NCBI RefSeq assembly: GCF_011806405.1
Contig: NZ_JAATOW010000004.1
Span: 124,001 to 188,000 of the forward strand
Source: Pseudooceanicola sp. HF7
GTDB taxonomy: Bacteria > Pseudomonadota > Alphaproteobacteria > Rhodobacterales > Rhodobacteraceae
Length of the DNA: 64,000 bases
Direction: 5' to 3'
A program made the position numbers and the translations under genes. A model generated the notes under the pieces. That model worked only from the letters and a program-made list of their open reading frames with translations, was not told the origin of the DNA and ran no database searches. Of this stretch, positions 26,191 to 34,285 are shown piece by piece (the first letter of the stretch is position 1; the number at the start of each line of letters is the position of its first letter).

Positions 26191-26967
26191 ATGGAAACGA
26201 TCGATCCGTTTGAAGTCGTTGGTGAGCGCGTCCGCTACTGGGCCGAGATCAACAATCCCAAGAATGGCAAAGGCAGCTACATCGCCTCCAAATCGAAGAT
26301 GTACATCGACTCTCAGAGCGCCACCTTCGGCGCGGTTGTTCCGGTCGATGTCACGCCGAACAACGTCTACCACACCACCTGGGAGAACAATACATCGGTC
26401 CAGAACACCCAGACCTTCGTGGTGGAGGAGACCACCTCTGACACCTATTCCTGGAGCATGACGGCCGGGCTTTCGGTCAGTTCCTCCTTCGAGGTCAAGG
26501 TGCCCTTCGTCGGCGGCACCGAGACCACCATCGAGATGAACACCAGCACGACCCAGAGCGAATCCTCCACGCAGACCCGCAAGTGGAGCTATTCCACCCA
26601 GGTCCACGTGCCGCCCTATTCCAGGCTGGTGTCCTCCTTCATCGTCAACGAGGCGGCCTATGACGCGCCCTTTACCGGCAAGGCCGTGGTGCGCGGCAAG
26701 GTCTATATCTCTTTCGAGAACGGCCATGTCTTCCACGCGGATATCGATGACCTGATCACGCAGCTGGGCTGGTCGCGCTCCACCTTCGAAGTCTACACCT
26801 CCGGGGTGATGACGGGGCTGATCGGAGAGAACTTCATCGTGCGCACCGATGAATATGACCTGGACGGCACCCTGCGCCACACGGGGGATGTCATTGCGCG
26901 CGGCTACCACACCGGCGAGGCGGTGGTGACGGCCCCGCCGCAGGCGCTGGAGATCGCGGAGGCCTGA
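26191..26967 (+). CDS. Aerolysin/ETX-MTX2-like beta-pore-forming protein
   Basis: 258 residues. No homologous enzyme motif is present; instead the centre (about residues 60-170) is a string of long beta strands rich in serine and threonine with alternating polar and apolar residues. It includes an ENNTSVQNTQTFVVEETTSD strand, an amphipathic loop around residues 86-130 (SMTAGLSVSSSFEVKVPF, then TTQSESSTQTRKW) and a PPYSR turn, the order seen in the aerolysin/ETX-MTX2 insertion module. There is no signal peptide, no obvious receptor-binding lectin domain and no immunity gene next to it. The ATG at 26191 follows AAAGGAG; an upstream ATG (26149) lacks a ribosome site. Monocistronic. Assignment is by fold-pattern recognition only; a non-toxic stress or defence role is possible. 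Confidence 0.7.
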   Translation: METIDPFEVVGERVRYWAEINNPKNGKGSYIASKSKMYIDSQSATFGAVVPVDVTPNNVYHTTWENNTSVQNTQTFVVEETTSDTYSWSMTAGLSVSSSFEVKVPFVGGTETTIEMNTSTTQSESSTQTRKWSYSTQVHVPPYSRLVSSFIVNEAAYDAPFTGKAVVRGKVYISFENGHVFHADIDDLITQLGWSRSTFEVYTSGVMTGLIGENFIVRTDEYDLDGTLRHTGDVIARGYHTGEAVVTAPPQALEIAEA

Positions 26968-27134
26968 GCCCCGTCCCGTTCCCGGGTCGCGCGCTTTTCG
27001 AGGGGCCGCCCGGGCGGCACCGCATCGCAAGACGTGCCGCGAGGGCCATGGGCCTTCGCGGTGCGGCCTGTTCTGCAAGGGCTCGGAGGAGTCGCCAAAG
27101 CGCCAGGCCGGCGCAGATTCCCGCCACGGGTGGG

Positions 27135-27146
27135 GCAGGATCCTGC
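27135..27146. promoter_or_regulatory. 12-base perfect palindrome upstream of the TAXI-TRAP operon
   Basis: GCAGGATCCTGC lies about 105 bases upstream of the binding-protein start and could be an operator. Bases 27133-27146 also show GG-N10-GC spacing as in a sigma-54 promoter, but the rest of that consensus is poor. Confidence 0.25.
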
Positions 27147-27250
27147 GAAGAATCGGAATTTTCGCCCGTCTTGCCCATTGCACCGCGCCCGATCAGCCCC
27201 AAGAATGCCAGCGTGCGTCCCATGTGACGCTGAATCTGGGAGGATTATCC

Positions 27251-28198
27251 ATGATCAAGAAATACGGGCTCGGCGCGCTTGTCGCCGGGAGCCTCGCCTT
27301 TTCCGCGCCGGCTGCCATGGCCACGGAATTCATCAACGTCCTGACCGGCGGCACCTCCGGTGTCTATTACCCGCTGGGCGTCGCCCTGTCGGAAATCTAC
27401 GCCGAGGGCATCGACGATTCCCGCACGCAGGTGCAATCCACGAAAGCATCCGTCGAGAACCTGAACCTGCTGCAGCAGGGCCGGGGCGAGATCGGCTTTG
27501 CCCTGGGCGATTCCGTGAAGGATGCCTACGAGGGCAACGCGGATGTCGGTTTCTCCAAGCCGCTGGACAAGCTGCGGGCCATCGCGGCCATCTATCCGAA
27601 CTTCATCCAGATCGCGGCCTCTTCCGCTTCCGGCGCCGTCACCGTGACGGACCTGGTGGGCAAGAGCGTCTCTGTCGGTGCGGCGAAGTCGGGCACGGAA
27701 GTGAACGCGCGCAAGATCCTTGGCGCGCTGGACATGACCTATGACGACCTGGGCAAGGTGGAATACCTGCCCTTCGCGGAATCCGTCGAGCTGATGAAGA
27801 ACCGCCAGCTGGATGCGACCCTGCAATCCTCGGGCCTGGGCTCTGCCGCGCTGAAGGACCTTTCGGCGACGCAGGACGTGACCTATGTCTCCGTTCCCGC
27901 GGAAGTGGCTGAAACACTCGGCGCGCCCTATGCCGCCGGCGTGATCCCTGCGGGCACCTACCCCGGCCAGGATGAAGACATCCCGACGCTGGCGATCACC
28001 AACATCCTGGTGACCAGCACCGATGTCTCCGATGAGACCGCCTACCAGATGACCAAGCTTCTCTTCGAGAACCTGGACACCATGAAGGCGGCCCACTCTG
28101 CCGCTGGCGCGATCGACATCCAGAACGCCATCGCGAACTCCCCCATCCCGATGCACCCGGGTGCGGAGAAGTACTACAAGGAACAGGGCCTGATGTAA
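27251..28198 (+). CDS. TAXI family TRAP transporter solute-binding protein
   Basis: 315 residues with a Sec signal peptide (MIKKYGLGALVAGSLAFSA, cleavage after AMA near residue 25). The mature N-terminus has the TAXI hallmark INVLTGGTSGVYYPLGVALSEIY, and QSTKASVENLNLLQQGRGEIGFALGDS follows, as in TAXI receptors. It delivers a small solute, often a dicarboxylate, glutamate-like compound or aromatic acid, to the fused permease encoded next. The ATG at 27251 follows GGGAGGA. It is the first gene of a five-gene run ending with a two-component system. Confidence 0.94.
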   Translation: MIKKYGLGALVAGSLAFSAPAAMATEFINVLTGGTSGVYYPLGVALSEIYAEGIDDSRTQVQSTKASVENLNLLQQGRGEIGFALGDSVKDAYEGNADVGFSKPLDKLRAIAAIYPNFIQIAASSASGAVTVTDLVGKSVSVGAAKSGTEVNARKILGALDMTYDDLGKVEYLPFAESVELMKNRQLDATLQSSGLGSAALKDLSATQDVTYVSVPAEVAETLGAPYAAGVIPAGTYPGQDEDIPTLAITNILVTSTDVSDETAYQMTKLLFENLDTMKAAHSAAGAIDIQNAIANSPIPMHPGAEKYYKEQGLM

Positions 28199-28242
28199 GG
28201 CCGCCACTGTCCTGACAGGGGGCGGCCCGGCGCGACCGGGCC
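28199..28242 (+). terminator. Intercistronic hairpins after the TAXI receptor gene
   Basis: Starting at the stop codon, arms GGCCGCC (28199-28205) and GGCGGCC (28221-28227) enclose a CTGTC/GACAG inner stem. A second stem, GGCCCGG (28224-28230) with CCGGGCC (28236-28242), overlaps the first, so the two are mutually exclusive. No U-run. It probably attenuates transcription or stabilises the receptor message before the permease gene. Confidence 0.55.
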
Positions 28243-28366
28243 ACCCCACCCCGAAGACCCCAGTCCCCTGAGGGGATCGCCCCCCTCCCCCGAAGTTCTC
28301 CCGCCGGTGCGGGCCGGGCGCCTGGCGCCCCGATGCCCCCGGCGTGACCTTGAGCGAGATACCGAC

Positions 28367-30457
28367 ATGAGCGATCACCCCCATCAGCTGCCCGACAAGG
28401 AGCTGGAAATTCACGATCCCCTGGCCGAGAGCTTTCCCGCCTCTCTCATGGGCCGTTTCCTGTTCTGGCTGGCCGTCGCCTTCTCTCTCTACCAGATTTC
28501 CATTGCCGCCCATGTGATCGACCTGCCCAGCCAGGTGATGCGCGCGGTGCACGTGGGCTTCCTGATGGCGCTTGGCTATCCGCTGCTGGCGATCGCCAAG
28601 GGCTTCAGCCCCGTTGCCCGGGCGATCTGCTACGTGCTGGCCGCGGCGGCCGTGGCCGTGGCCGCCTACCAGTGGATCGAGTACAACCCGCTGCTGTTCC
28701 GGGCCGGGGATCCCAACACGATGGACATCGTGATGGGCTGCATCGCCATCGTCACCGTCTTCGTGGCCGCCTGGATGCTGATGGGTCCGGCCCTGCCGAT
28801 CATCTGCGGCATCTTCCTGGCCTATGCCTTCTTCGGGCAATACGCCCCGGGCGCCATGCAGACGCGCGGCTATGCCTTCGAGCAGGTGATCGAGCAGCTG
28901 GCCTATGGCACGGAAGGGATCTACGGCATCCCGACCTATGTCAGCGCCACCTACATCTTCCTGTTCATCCTCTTCGGCTCCTTCCTTGAGAAGGCCGGGA
29001 TGATCAAGCTGTTCACCGATGTCTCCCTGGGCCTTGTCGGCCACCGGATGGGCGGCGCGGCGAAGGTCTCAGTCCTGTCGTCGGGCCTGATGGGCACCAT
29101 CTCCGGCTCGGGCGTGGCCAACGTGGTCACGACGGGGCAGTTCACCATTCCGCTGATGAAGCGCTTCGGCTATCGCTCTGCCTTTGCCGGCGGGGTCGAG
29201 GCGACCTCTTCCATGGGTGGGCAGATCATGCCCCCCGTCATGGGTGCCGTGGCCTTCATCATGGCCGAGACCCTGGGCGTGCAATACGTCGAGGTCGTCA
29301 AGGCCGCGCTGATCCCCGCGATCCTCTATTTCGCCGGGGCCTTCTGGATGGTCCACCTGGAAGCGGGCAAGCGCAACCTGCGCGGCCTGTCCAAGGAAGA
29401 GCAGCCCTCGGCCCGCAAGGCGCTGAAGGAGGGCTGGTACCTGATCCTGCCGCTGGGCGTGCTGGTCTGGCTGCTGTTCTCCGGCTACACGCCGCTGTTT
29501 GCCGGCACCATCGGCCTGGCGCTGACGGGCATGCTGATCATGGGCACCTCGCTGGCGCTTGGCCTGCCCTCGACCGTGCTGCGCGTGGTCTTCTGGATGA
29601 TCCTGGGCATCGCGGCCTCCGGCTTCTTCGCCTATGGCGTGATGGCGCTGGTCTGGGTCGTGCTGGCGCTGATCGCCGCCTGTGCGATCTGGAAGGGCGG
29701 GCGCGAGACCCTGGGGGTCTGCCGCGACAGCCTTGCCGATGGGGCCAAGACCGCCCTGCCCGTGGGGATCGCCTGTGCGCTGGTCGGCGTGATCATCGGC
29801 GTGATGACCCTGACGGGCGGCGCCAACACCTTTGGCCAGTTCATCGTGAAGGTCGGGCAGAACAGCCTGTTCCTGTCCCTGGTGCTGACGATGATCACCT
29901 GCATCATCCTGGGCATGGGGATCCCGACGATCCCGAACTACATCATCACCTCTTCCATCGCGGGCCCGGCCCTGCTGGACCTGGGCGTGCCGCTGATCGT
30001 CAGCCACATGTTCGTCTTCTACTTCGGCATCCTGGCGGATCTGACGCCTCCGGTGGCGCTGGCCTGCTTTGCTGCCGCCCCCATCGCCAAGGAGAACGGG
30101 CTGAAGATCTCGATGGAGGCCGTGAAGGTCGCCGCCGCCGGGTTCGTGGTGCCCTACATGGCCGTCTACACGCCGGCGCTGATGCTGCAGGACGGGGGCG
30201 ATCTGGCCACGATGATCGGCTATTGGCCCGCCGTCGCCTACGTGATCTTCAAGGCCCTGCTGGCGCTGTCGCTCTGGGGCGCGGCTGTCATCGGCTGGCT
30301 CTGGCGTCCGCTTGCCGTCTGGGAGCGCGCGCTGGCCATGATCGCGGCCTTCACCCTGGTCGCCGCCCTGCCGCTGACGGATGAGATCGGCTTTGCGCTG
30401 GTCGCAGCCTTCGCGGGCGTCATGTGGCTGCGCCGCGACCGCGTGGTCAAGGCATGA
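28367..30457 (+). CDS. TRAP transporter fused permease (4TM/12TM, DctQM fusion)
   Basis: 696 residues with roughly 17 or more hydrophobic segments. A small DctQ-like N-terminal part is joined to a DctM-like large subunit, recognised by SGLMGTISGSGVANVVTTGQFTIPLMKRFGY, EATSSMGGQIMPPVMGAVAF and LGMGIPTIPNYIITSS. This fused type pairs with TAXI receptors and uses sodium or proton gradients. The ATG at 28367 is chosen because the segment from 28307 is leader with no homology. Its stop overlaps the next gene's ATG. Confidence 0.94.
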   Translation: MSDHPHQLPDKELEIHDPLAESFPASLMGRFLFWLAVAFSLYQISIAAHVIDLPSQVMRAVHVGFLMALGYPLLAIAKGFSPVARAICYVLAAAAVAVAAYQWIEYNPLLFRAGDPNTMDIVMGCIAIVTVFVAAWMLMGPALPIICGIFLAYAFFGQYAPGAMQTRGYAFEQVIEQLAYGTEGIYGIPTYVSATYIFLFILFGSFLEKAGMIKLFTDVSLGLVGHRMGGAAKVSVLSSGLMGTISGSGVANVVTTGQFTIPLMKRFGYRSAFAGGVEATSSMGGQIMPPVMGAVAFIMAETLGVQYVEVVKAALIPAILYFAGAFWMVHLEAGKRNLRGLSKEEQPSARKALKEGWYLILPLGVLVWLLFSGYTPLFAGTIGLALTGMLIMGTSLALGLPSTVLRVVFWMILGIAASGFFAYGVMALVWVVLALIAACAIWKGGRETLGVCRDSLADGAKTALPVGIACALVGVIIGVMTLTGGANTFGQFIVKVGQNSLFLSLVLTMITCIILGMGIPTIPNYIITSSIAGPALLDLGVPLIVSHMFVFYFGILADLTPPVALACFAAAPIAKENGLKISMEAVKVAAAGFVVPYMAVYTPALMLQDGGDLATMIGYWPAVAYVIFKALLALSLWGAAVIGWLWRPLAVWERALAMIAAFTLVAALPLTDEIGFALVAAFAGVMWLRRDRVVKA

Positions 30458-30819
30458 GTGCCTGCCTGATGGCAGGTGCGCTTGCCATCACCCTTTCCGG
30501 GAACGCCTTCACGCTGGAATGGACCCATTCGGTGGAGCGCGAGAGCTGGAGAGAAACCTGGGAAGTCGCCGACAGGCGGCTTCACCTGACAGAGGCCGCC
30601 GTCAAGGGATCGGGCGCCGGGATGGAGCCCGGCGAAGGCGGCCATTTCGAAGACGGCTGGTGGGTCTGGGCCCCGGATCTGCCCCCCGTGCGGGAGCTGG
30701 TGCTGGCGGCCTCTGGCCTGACGCCCTCGGCCTGGCAGCTGTGCGCGGACGGTACCTGCCACGAGCTGGGCGCGCAGCCTGAAGCGCCGCTGCACGTGGC
30801 GCCCTGCGATGCCTCATGA
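30454..30819 (+). CDS. DUF1850 small protein of TAXI-TRAP operons
   Basis: 121 residues, starting in an ATGA overlap with the permease stop. A hydrophobic N-terminus (CLMAGALAITLSGNAF) may be a signal or anchor; then comes FTLEWTHSVERESWRETWEV, the DUF1850 signature, and the conserved VKGSGAGMEPGEGGHFEDGWWVW segment. DUF1850 proteins are regularly found between TAXI-TRAP permeases and other genes; their function is unknown, and an accessory transport role is inferred. Its stop overlaps the sensor kinase start. Confidence 0.85.
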   Translation: MSACLMAGALAITLSGNAFTLEWTHSVERESWRETWEVADRRLHLTEAAVKGSGAGMEPGEGGHFEDGWWVWAPDLPPVRELVLAASGLTPSAWQLCADGTCHELGAQPEAPLHVAPCDAS

Positions 30820-32591
30820 AGCTGCGGCGGATGACGGCGGCCCTGCGCCCGCATCTGTGGCCAAGGCTGGCGCTGGTGATCCTGCTCGCCGCGCTGGCCG
30901 GGGCGCTGGCCTACGGGCTGCTGCGCACCCAGATCGAGCGCCGGCTTGACCAGACCCTGCTGCTGACGGACCGCTCCCTGCAATCCGAGGTCGAGCGCTT
31001 CCGCTACCTGCCCGAAGTCGCCGCCGAGGACGCCCGCATCCGTGCCGCCCTAGCCAACCCCGCCGATCCCCAGCGCATCGCGGCGGCCAACCTGTACCTG
31101 CAGGCGATCACGGCCCATGCCGGGGCCGAACAGCTGTACCTGCTGGATTACACCGGCCTGACCATCGCCTCTTCCAACTGGCAGAACCTGGACAGCTACG
31201 TCGGGCGCAACTACGGCTTCCGGCCCTATTTCGATGACGCGCTGGAGACCGGCAACGGCGCGGTCTATGCGATCGGCGTGACCACCGGGCAGCCCGGCTA
31301 CTTCATGTCCACCCGCCTCTATGGCCCCTCCGGAGAGCTCGGCGTGCTGGTGGTGAAGATCAACCTGCGCCCGCTTGAGGAGACCTGGGCCGAGACCGGC
31401 CAGAAGGTGGCCGTGGCCGATGCCGATGGCGTGGTCTTCCTGAGCGGCGATCCGGCCTGGCGCTACCATCCGCTGACCCCCCTGCCCGCGCCGGTGCGCG
31501 AGCGGCTGGCGCGCACCCAGATCTATTCCGGCAGCGGGCTGGACGGGGCCTCTGCGCTGTTGCGGCGCAACGGGCACAGTCTGACGGATGGCGCGGGCCG
31601 CCTGCTGACCCTGAACCGGGCGCCTTTCGCACGGGGCTGGGAGCTGCTGGCCGCGGCCTCTCTCTGGCCGGCGCGGGCGGCGGCGCTGGTCACCGGGGGC
31701 GTGGTACTGCTGGCCGGGCTGCTGGGCCTGGCCCTTCTGAACCTGCGCCAGCACCGCCAGCGCCTGATCGCCCTGCGCCTGCGCCAGACGGAGATGATGG
31801 AGCGCAAGGTCGACCAGCGCACCGCCGAGCTGAACCACGAGATCGAGACCCGTCGCAAGATCGAAGCCGATCTGCGCGCCGCACAGGAAACCCTGGTGCA
31901 TTCGGAAAAGATGGCCGCCCTGGGGCGCATGTCCGCCGCCGTGGTGCATGAGGTCAGCCAGCCCCTGGCCGCGATGGAGGCCACGCTGACCGCCGCGCAG
32001 CTGTCGCTGAGCCGCGCCCCGGAACAGACAGAAGCCCGCCTTCAGACGGCGCACGGGTTGATCCGGCGGATGCAGCGGATGACCCGGAACCTCAAGAACT
32101 TTGCCCGCAAGGAGGTCGCGCCGACCACGCCGGTCTCTCTCAACACCGTGACCGCCACGGCGCTGGAGCTGGTCGCCCCCCGCGCGCAGGCCACCGGCGT
32201 GACGCCGCAGCTGCTGCCCCCCGCCGCCGATTACCGCGTGCAGGCCGGCCAGGTGCGGCTGGAACAGGTGCTGGTCAACCTGCTGCACAACGCGATGGAG
32301 GCGGTGGAGCCCGAGAATGGCGAAGTGACCCTCTCTGTCACCCGGCAGGGGCAAGAGATCTGCCTTTGCGTGGCCGACAACGGCCCCGGCATCCCGGAGG
32401 ACATCCTGCCGCGCATCACGGAGCCCTTCTTTTCCACCAAGACCCATAGCGAGGGGCTGGGGCTTGGCCTTGCCATCTCTCGTGAGATCGTGCTGCAATT
32501 CGGCGGGCGACTGGAGATCGACAGCGCCCCCGGCGCGGGCACGCGGGTGTCCGTGATGCTGCCGGAACTGGTCAGGGAGACGGGGCAATGA
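30816..32591 (+). CDS. DctB-like sensor histidine kinase
   Basis: 591 residues. Two membrane segments (about 17-38 and 286-310) flank a periplasmic PDC/PAS-like sensor (SSNWQNLDSYVGRNYGFRPYF then YFMSTRL), the DctB arrangement. The cytoplasmic part has a coiled coil, the H-box with His378 in VVHEVSQPLAAM, an N-box (LLHNAMEAV), and G-boxes (DNGPGIP, GLGLGLAISREIV). It should sense the extracellular substrate of the transporter and phosphorylate the regulator encoded next. Four-base ATGA overlaps with both neighbours show tight coupling. Confidence 0.93.
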   Translation: MKLRRMTAALRPHLWPRLALVILLAALAGALAYGLLRTQIERRLDQTLLLTDRSLQSEVERFRYLPEVAAEDARIRAALANPADPQRIAAANLYLQAITAHAGAEQLYLLDYTGLTIASSNWQNLDSYVGRNYGFRPYFDDALETGNGAVYAIGVTTGQPGYFMSTRLYGPSGELGVLVVKINLRPLEETWAETGQKVAVADADGVVFLSGDPAWRYHPLTPLPAPVRERLARTQIYSGSGLDGASALLRRNGHSLTDGAGRLLTLNRAPFARGWELLAAASLWPARAAALVTGGVVLLAGLLGLALLNLRQHRQRLIALRLRQTEMMERKVDQRTAELNHEIETRRKIEADLRAAQETLVHSEKMAALGRMSAAVVHEVSQPLAAMEATLTAAQLSLSRAPEQTEARLQTAHGLIRRMQRMTRNLKNFARKEVAPTTPVSLNTVTATALELVAPRAQATGVTPQLLPPAADYRVQAGQVRLEQVLVNLLHNAMEAVEPENGEVTLSVTRQGQEICLCVADNGPGIPEDILPRITEPFFSTKTHSEGLGLGLAISREIVLQFGGRLEIDSAPGAGTRVSVMLPELVRETGQ

Positions 32592-33907
32592 GCGGGCTGA
32601 TCCACGTGGTCGAGGATGACGGGGACCATTGCGCGGCGCTTTGCGACATGCTGAGCGCGGCCGGCTACGCGGTCAGCGGGTTTGGCACCGCGCGCGCGGC
32701 GCTGGACGCGGGGCCGCTGCCCGATCTTGTCATCACGGACCTGCGCCTGCCGGGCCTGAGCGGGCAGGAGATGCTGGCGGCTGCGCGCGACCGGGATCCC
32801 GATTGCCCTGTCATCATGATCACCGGGCATGGCGATGTCTCCCAGGCCGTGCAGGCGATGCGCGCGGGGGCAGAGGATTTCCTGGAAAAACCCTATGACG
32901 GGATGCACCTGCTTATGGTCGTGGAACGCGCCCTGCGTGCCCGCGCCGCCCGGGCAGAGATCCAGCGCCTTCAGACGGAGATCACCCAGACCGACCGGCG
33001 CGGCGGCCTGCTGGGCCAGTCGGCGGCCATGCGCGCCCTGCAAGAGGCCATCGCGGCCCTGGCCCAGACCGACCTGGACATCGTCATCAGCGGGGAAACC
33101 GGCACCGGCAAGGAGCTGGTCGCCCGCGCCCTGCACGATGGCAGCGCCCGGGCCGGGGGGCCCTTCGTCGCGGTGAACTGCGCCGCCCTGCCCGAGGACC
33201 TTTTCGAGATCGAGATCTTCGGCCATGTCGAGGGCGCCTTTCCCGGCGCGCGCGACAAACCGGGCAAGCTGGAGGCCGCCTCTGGCGGGACGCTGATGCT
33301 GGACGAGGTGGAGGCGATGCCCGCCGGCATCCAGCCCAAGCTGCTGCGCGCCCTGCAGGAACGCCAGGTGGTCAGGCTGGGGGAAAACGATCTGCGCCCG
33401 CTGGATATCCACGTGATCGCCACCTCGAAAAGCGATCTGCGCCAGCTCACGCTGGACGGCTCCTTCCGGGCGGATCTGTTCTACCGGCTTGCGGGGGCGG
33501 AAATCGCGGTGGAGCCGCTGCGCGCCCGCGGAGAGGACATCGTCCTGCTGTTCAGCCATTTCGCCCGCCTGGCCGCGGGCCGCTACGGGCGCGAGCTGCC
33601 CGAGATCGACTATGCCATGAAACAGCGCCTCATGCGCCGTCCCTGGCCCGGAAACGTGCGCGAGCTGAAGGCCGCGGCCGAGCGCTTTGCGCTTGGCCTC
33701 GACCTGCCGGAGTCGGGGGCGGGCAATGGCGCGGCCCTGGCGACGGAGGGCGACACGCTGACCGAGAAGGTCTCTGCCTTCGAAGCGCGGGAAATCCGCG
33801 CCACGCTGGAGCGCTGCCGGGGCAATACCGAACGCGCCGCCCGGGCGCTTGGCATCGCGCGGCGCACGCTGAACGACAAGATCAGCCGCTACGGGATCCG
33901 CGTCTGA
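32588..33907 (+). CDS. DctD-like sigma-54-type response regulator with altered GAFTGA motif
   Basis: 439 residues: receiver domain with phospho-acceptor Asp51, AAA+ domain from about 140 (Walker A GETGTGKE at 169-176, Walker B LMLDEVEAMP) and a Fis-type helix-turn-helix at the end (NTERAARALGIARRTLNDKI). The loop that contacts sigma-54, normally GAFTGA, reads GAFPGA at residues 216-221. I recall proline in this place in some DctD-like proteins, but it departs from the consensus and may change sigma-54 dependence. It pairs with the kinase upstream to control the TRAP genes or the Opp operon downstream. Confidence 0.92.
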   Translation: MSGLIHVVEDDGDHCAALCDMLSAAGYAVSGFGTARAALDAGPLPDLVITDLRLPGLSGQEMLAAARDRDPDCPVIMITGHGDVSQAVQAMRAGAEDFLEKPYDGMHLLMVVERALRARAARAEIQRLQTEITQTDRRGGLLGQSAAMRALQEAIAALAQTDLDIVISGETGTGKELVARALHDGSARAGGPFVAVNCAALPEDLFEIEIFGHVEGAFPGARDKPGKLEAASGGTLMLDEVEAMPAGIQPKLLRALQERQVVRLGENDLRPLDIHVIATSKSDLRQLTLDGSFRADLFYRLAGAEIAVEPLRARGEDIVLLFSHFARLAAGRYGRELPEIDYAMKQRLMRRPWPGNVRELKAAAERFALGLDLPESGAGNGAALATEGDTLTEKVSAFEAREIRATLERCRGNTERAARALGIARRTLNDKISRYGIRV

Positions 33908-34285
33908 GGCGGCGTCCCTGCCCGCCCCGGACCTGCGACGGCGTGTCGCCTGTGCCGAAGCGACCGGCCCCTGCAAACAAGGCGAACCCCGCAATCGCGC
34001 AGGCCCGGGGGCGGGGCCTGCGAGGCTTCACCCCGCAGGATCCCACGCAGTTTTGCACGCCCGCCTGCGCCCCACGATCGGTTGATTTTATTGGAAACGG
34101 CCCCGCTGCCCGCTAAAGTTGAACCCTGTGCGGATAACCGCTGACCCTACGGACCGACGTTACGTTACTATCCGCAAGACCATTGCAGCGGGAAACACTG
34201 GTTCTGTAGAAGCCCCGGGTTCCCGGAAGAGGGGCAGACCCCGATCCGGGCCGGATCAAATGTATCACATGTAAAGGGAGAGGAC
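33908..34285. promoter_or_regulatory. Intergenic region upstream of the oligopeptide transporter
   Basis: 378 bases with no gene. A nine-pair inverted repeat (33998-34006 and 34014-34022) about 90 bases after the regulator stop may end that transcript, although no U-run follows. The AT-rich part (34081-34190) should hold the promoter of the Opp operon. A GG-N10-GC pair near 34096-34109 is too poor a match to call a sigma-54 promoter. Confidence 0.4.

Noticed and set aside
34090-34115. Sigma-54 promoter before the Opp operon
   Set aside because: Only the GG-N10-GC spacing fits; the flanking consensus bases are absent.
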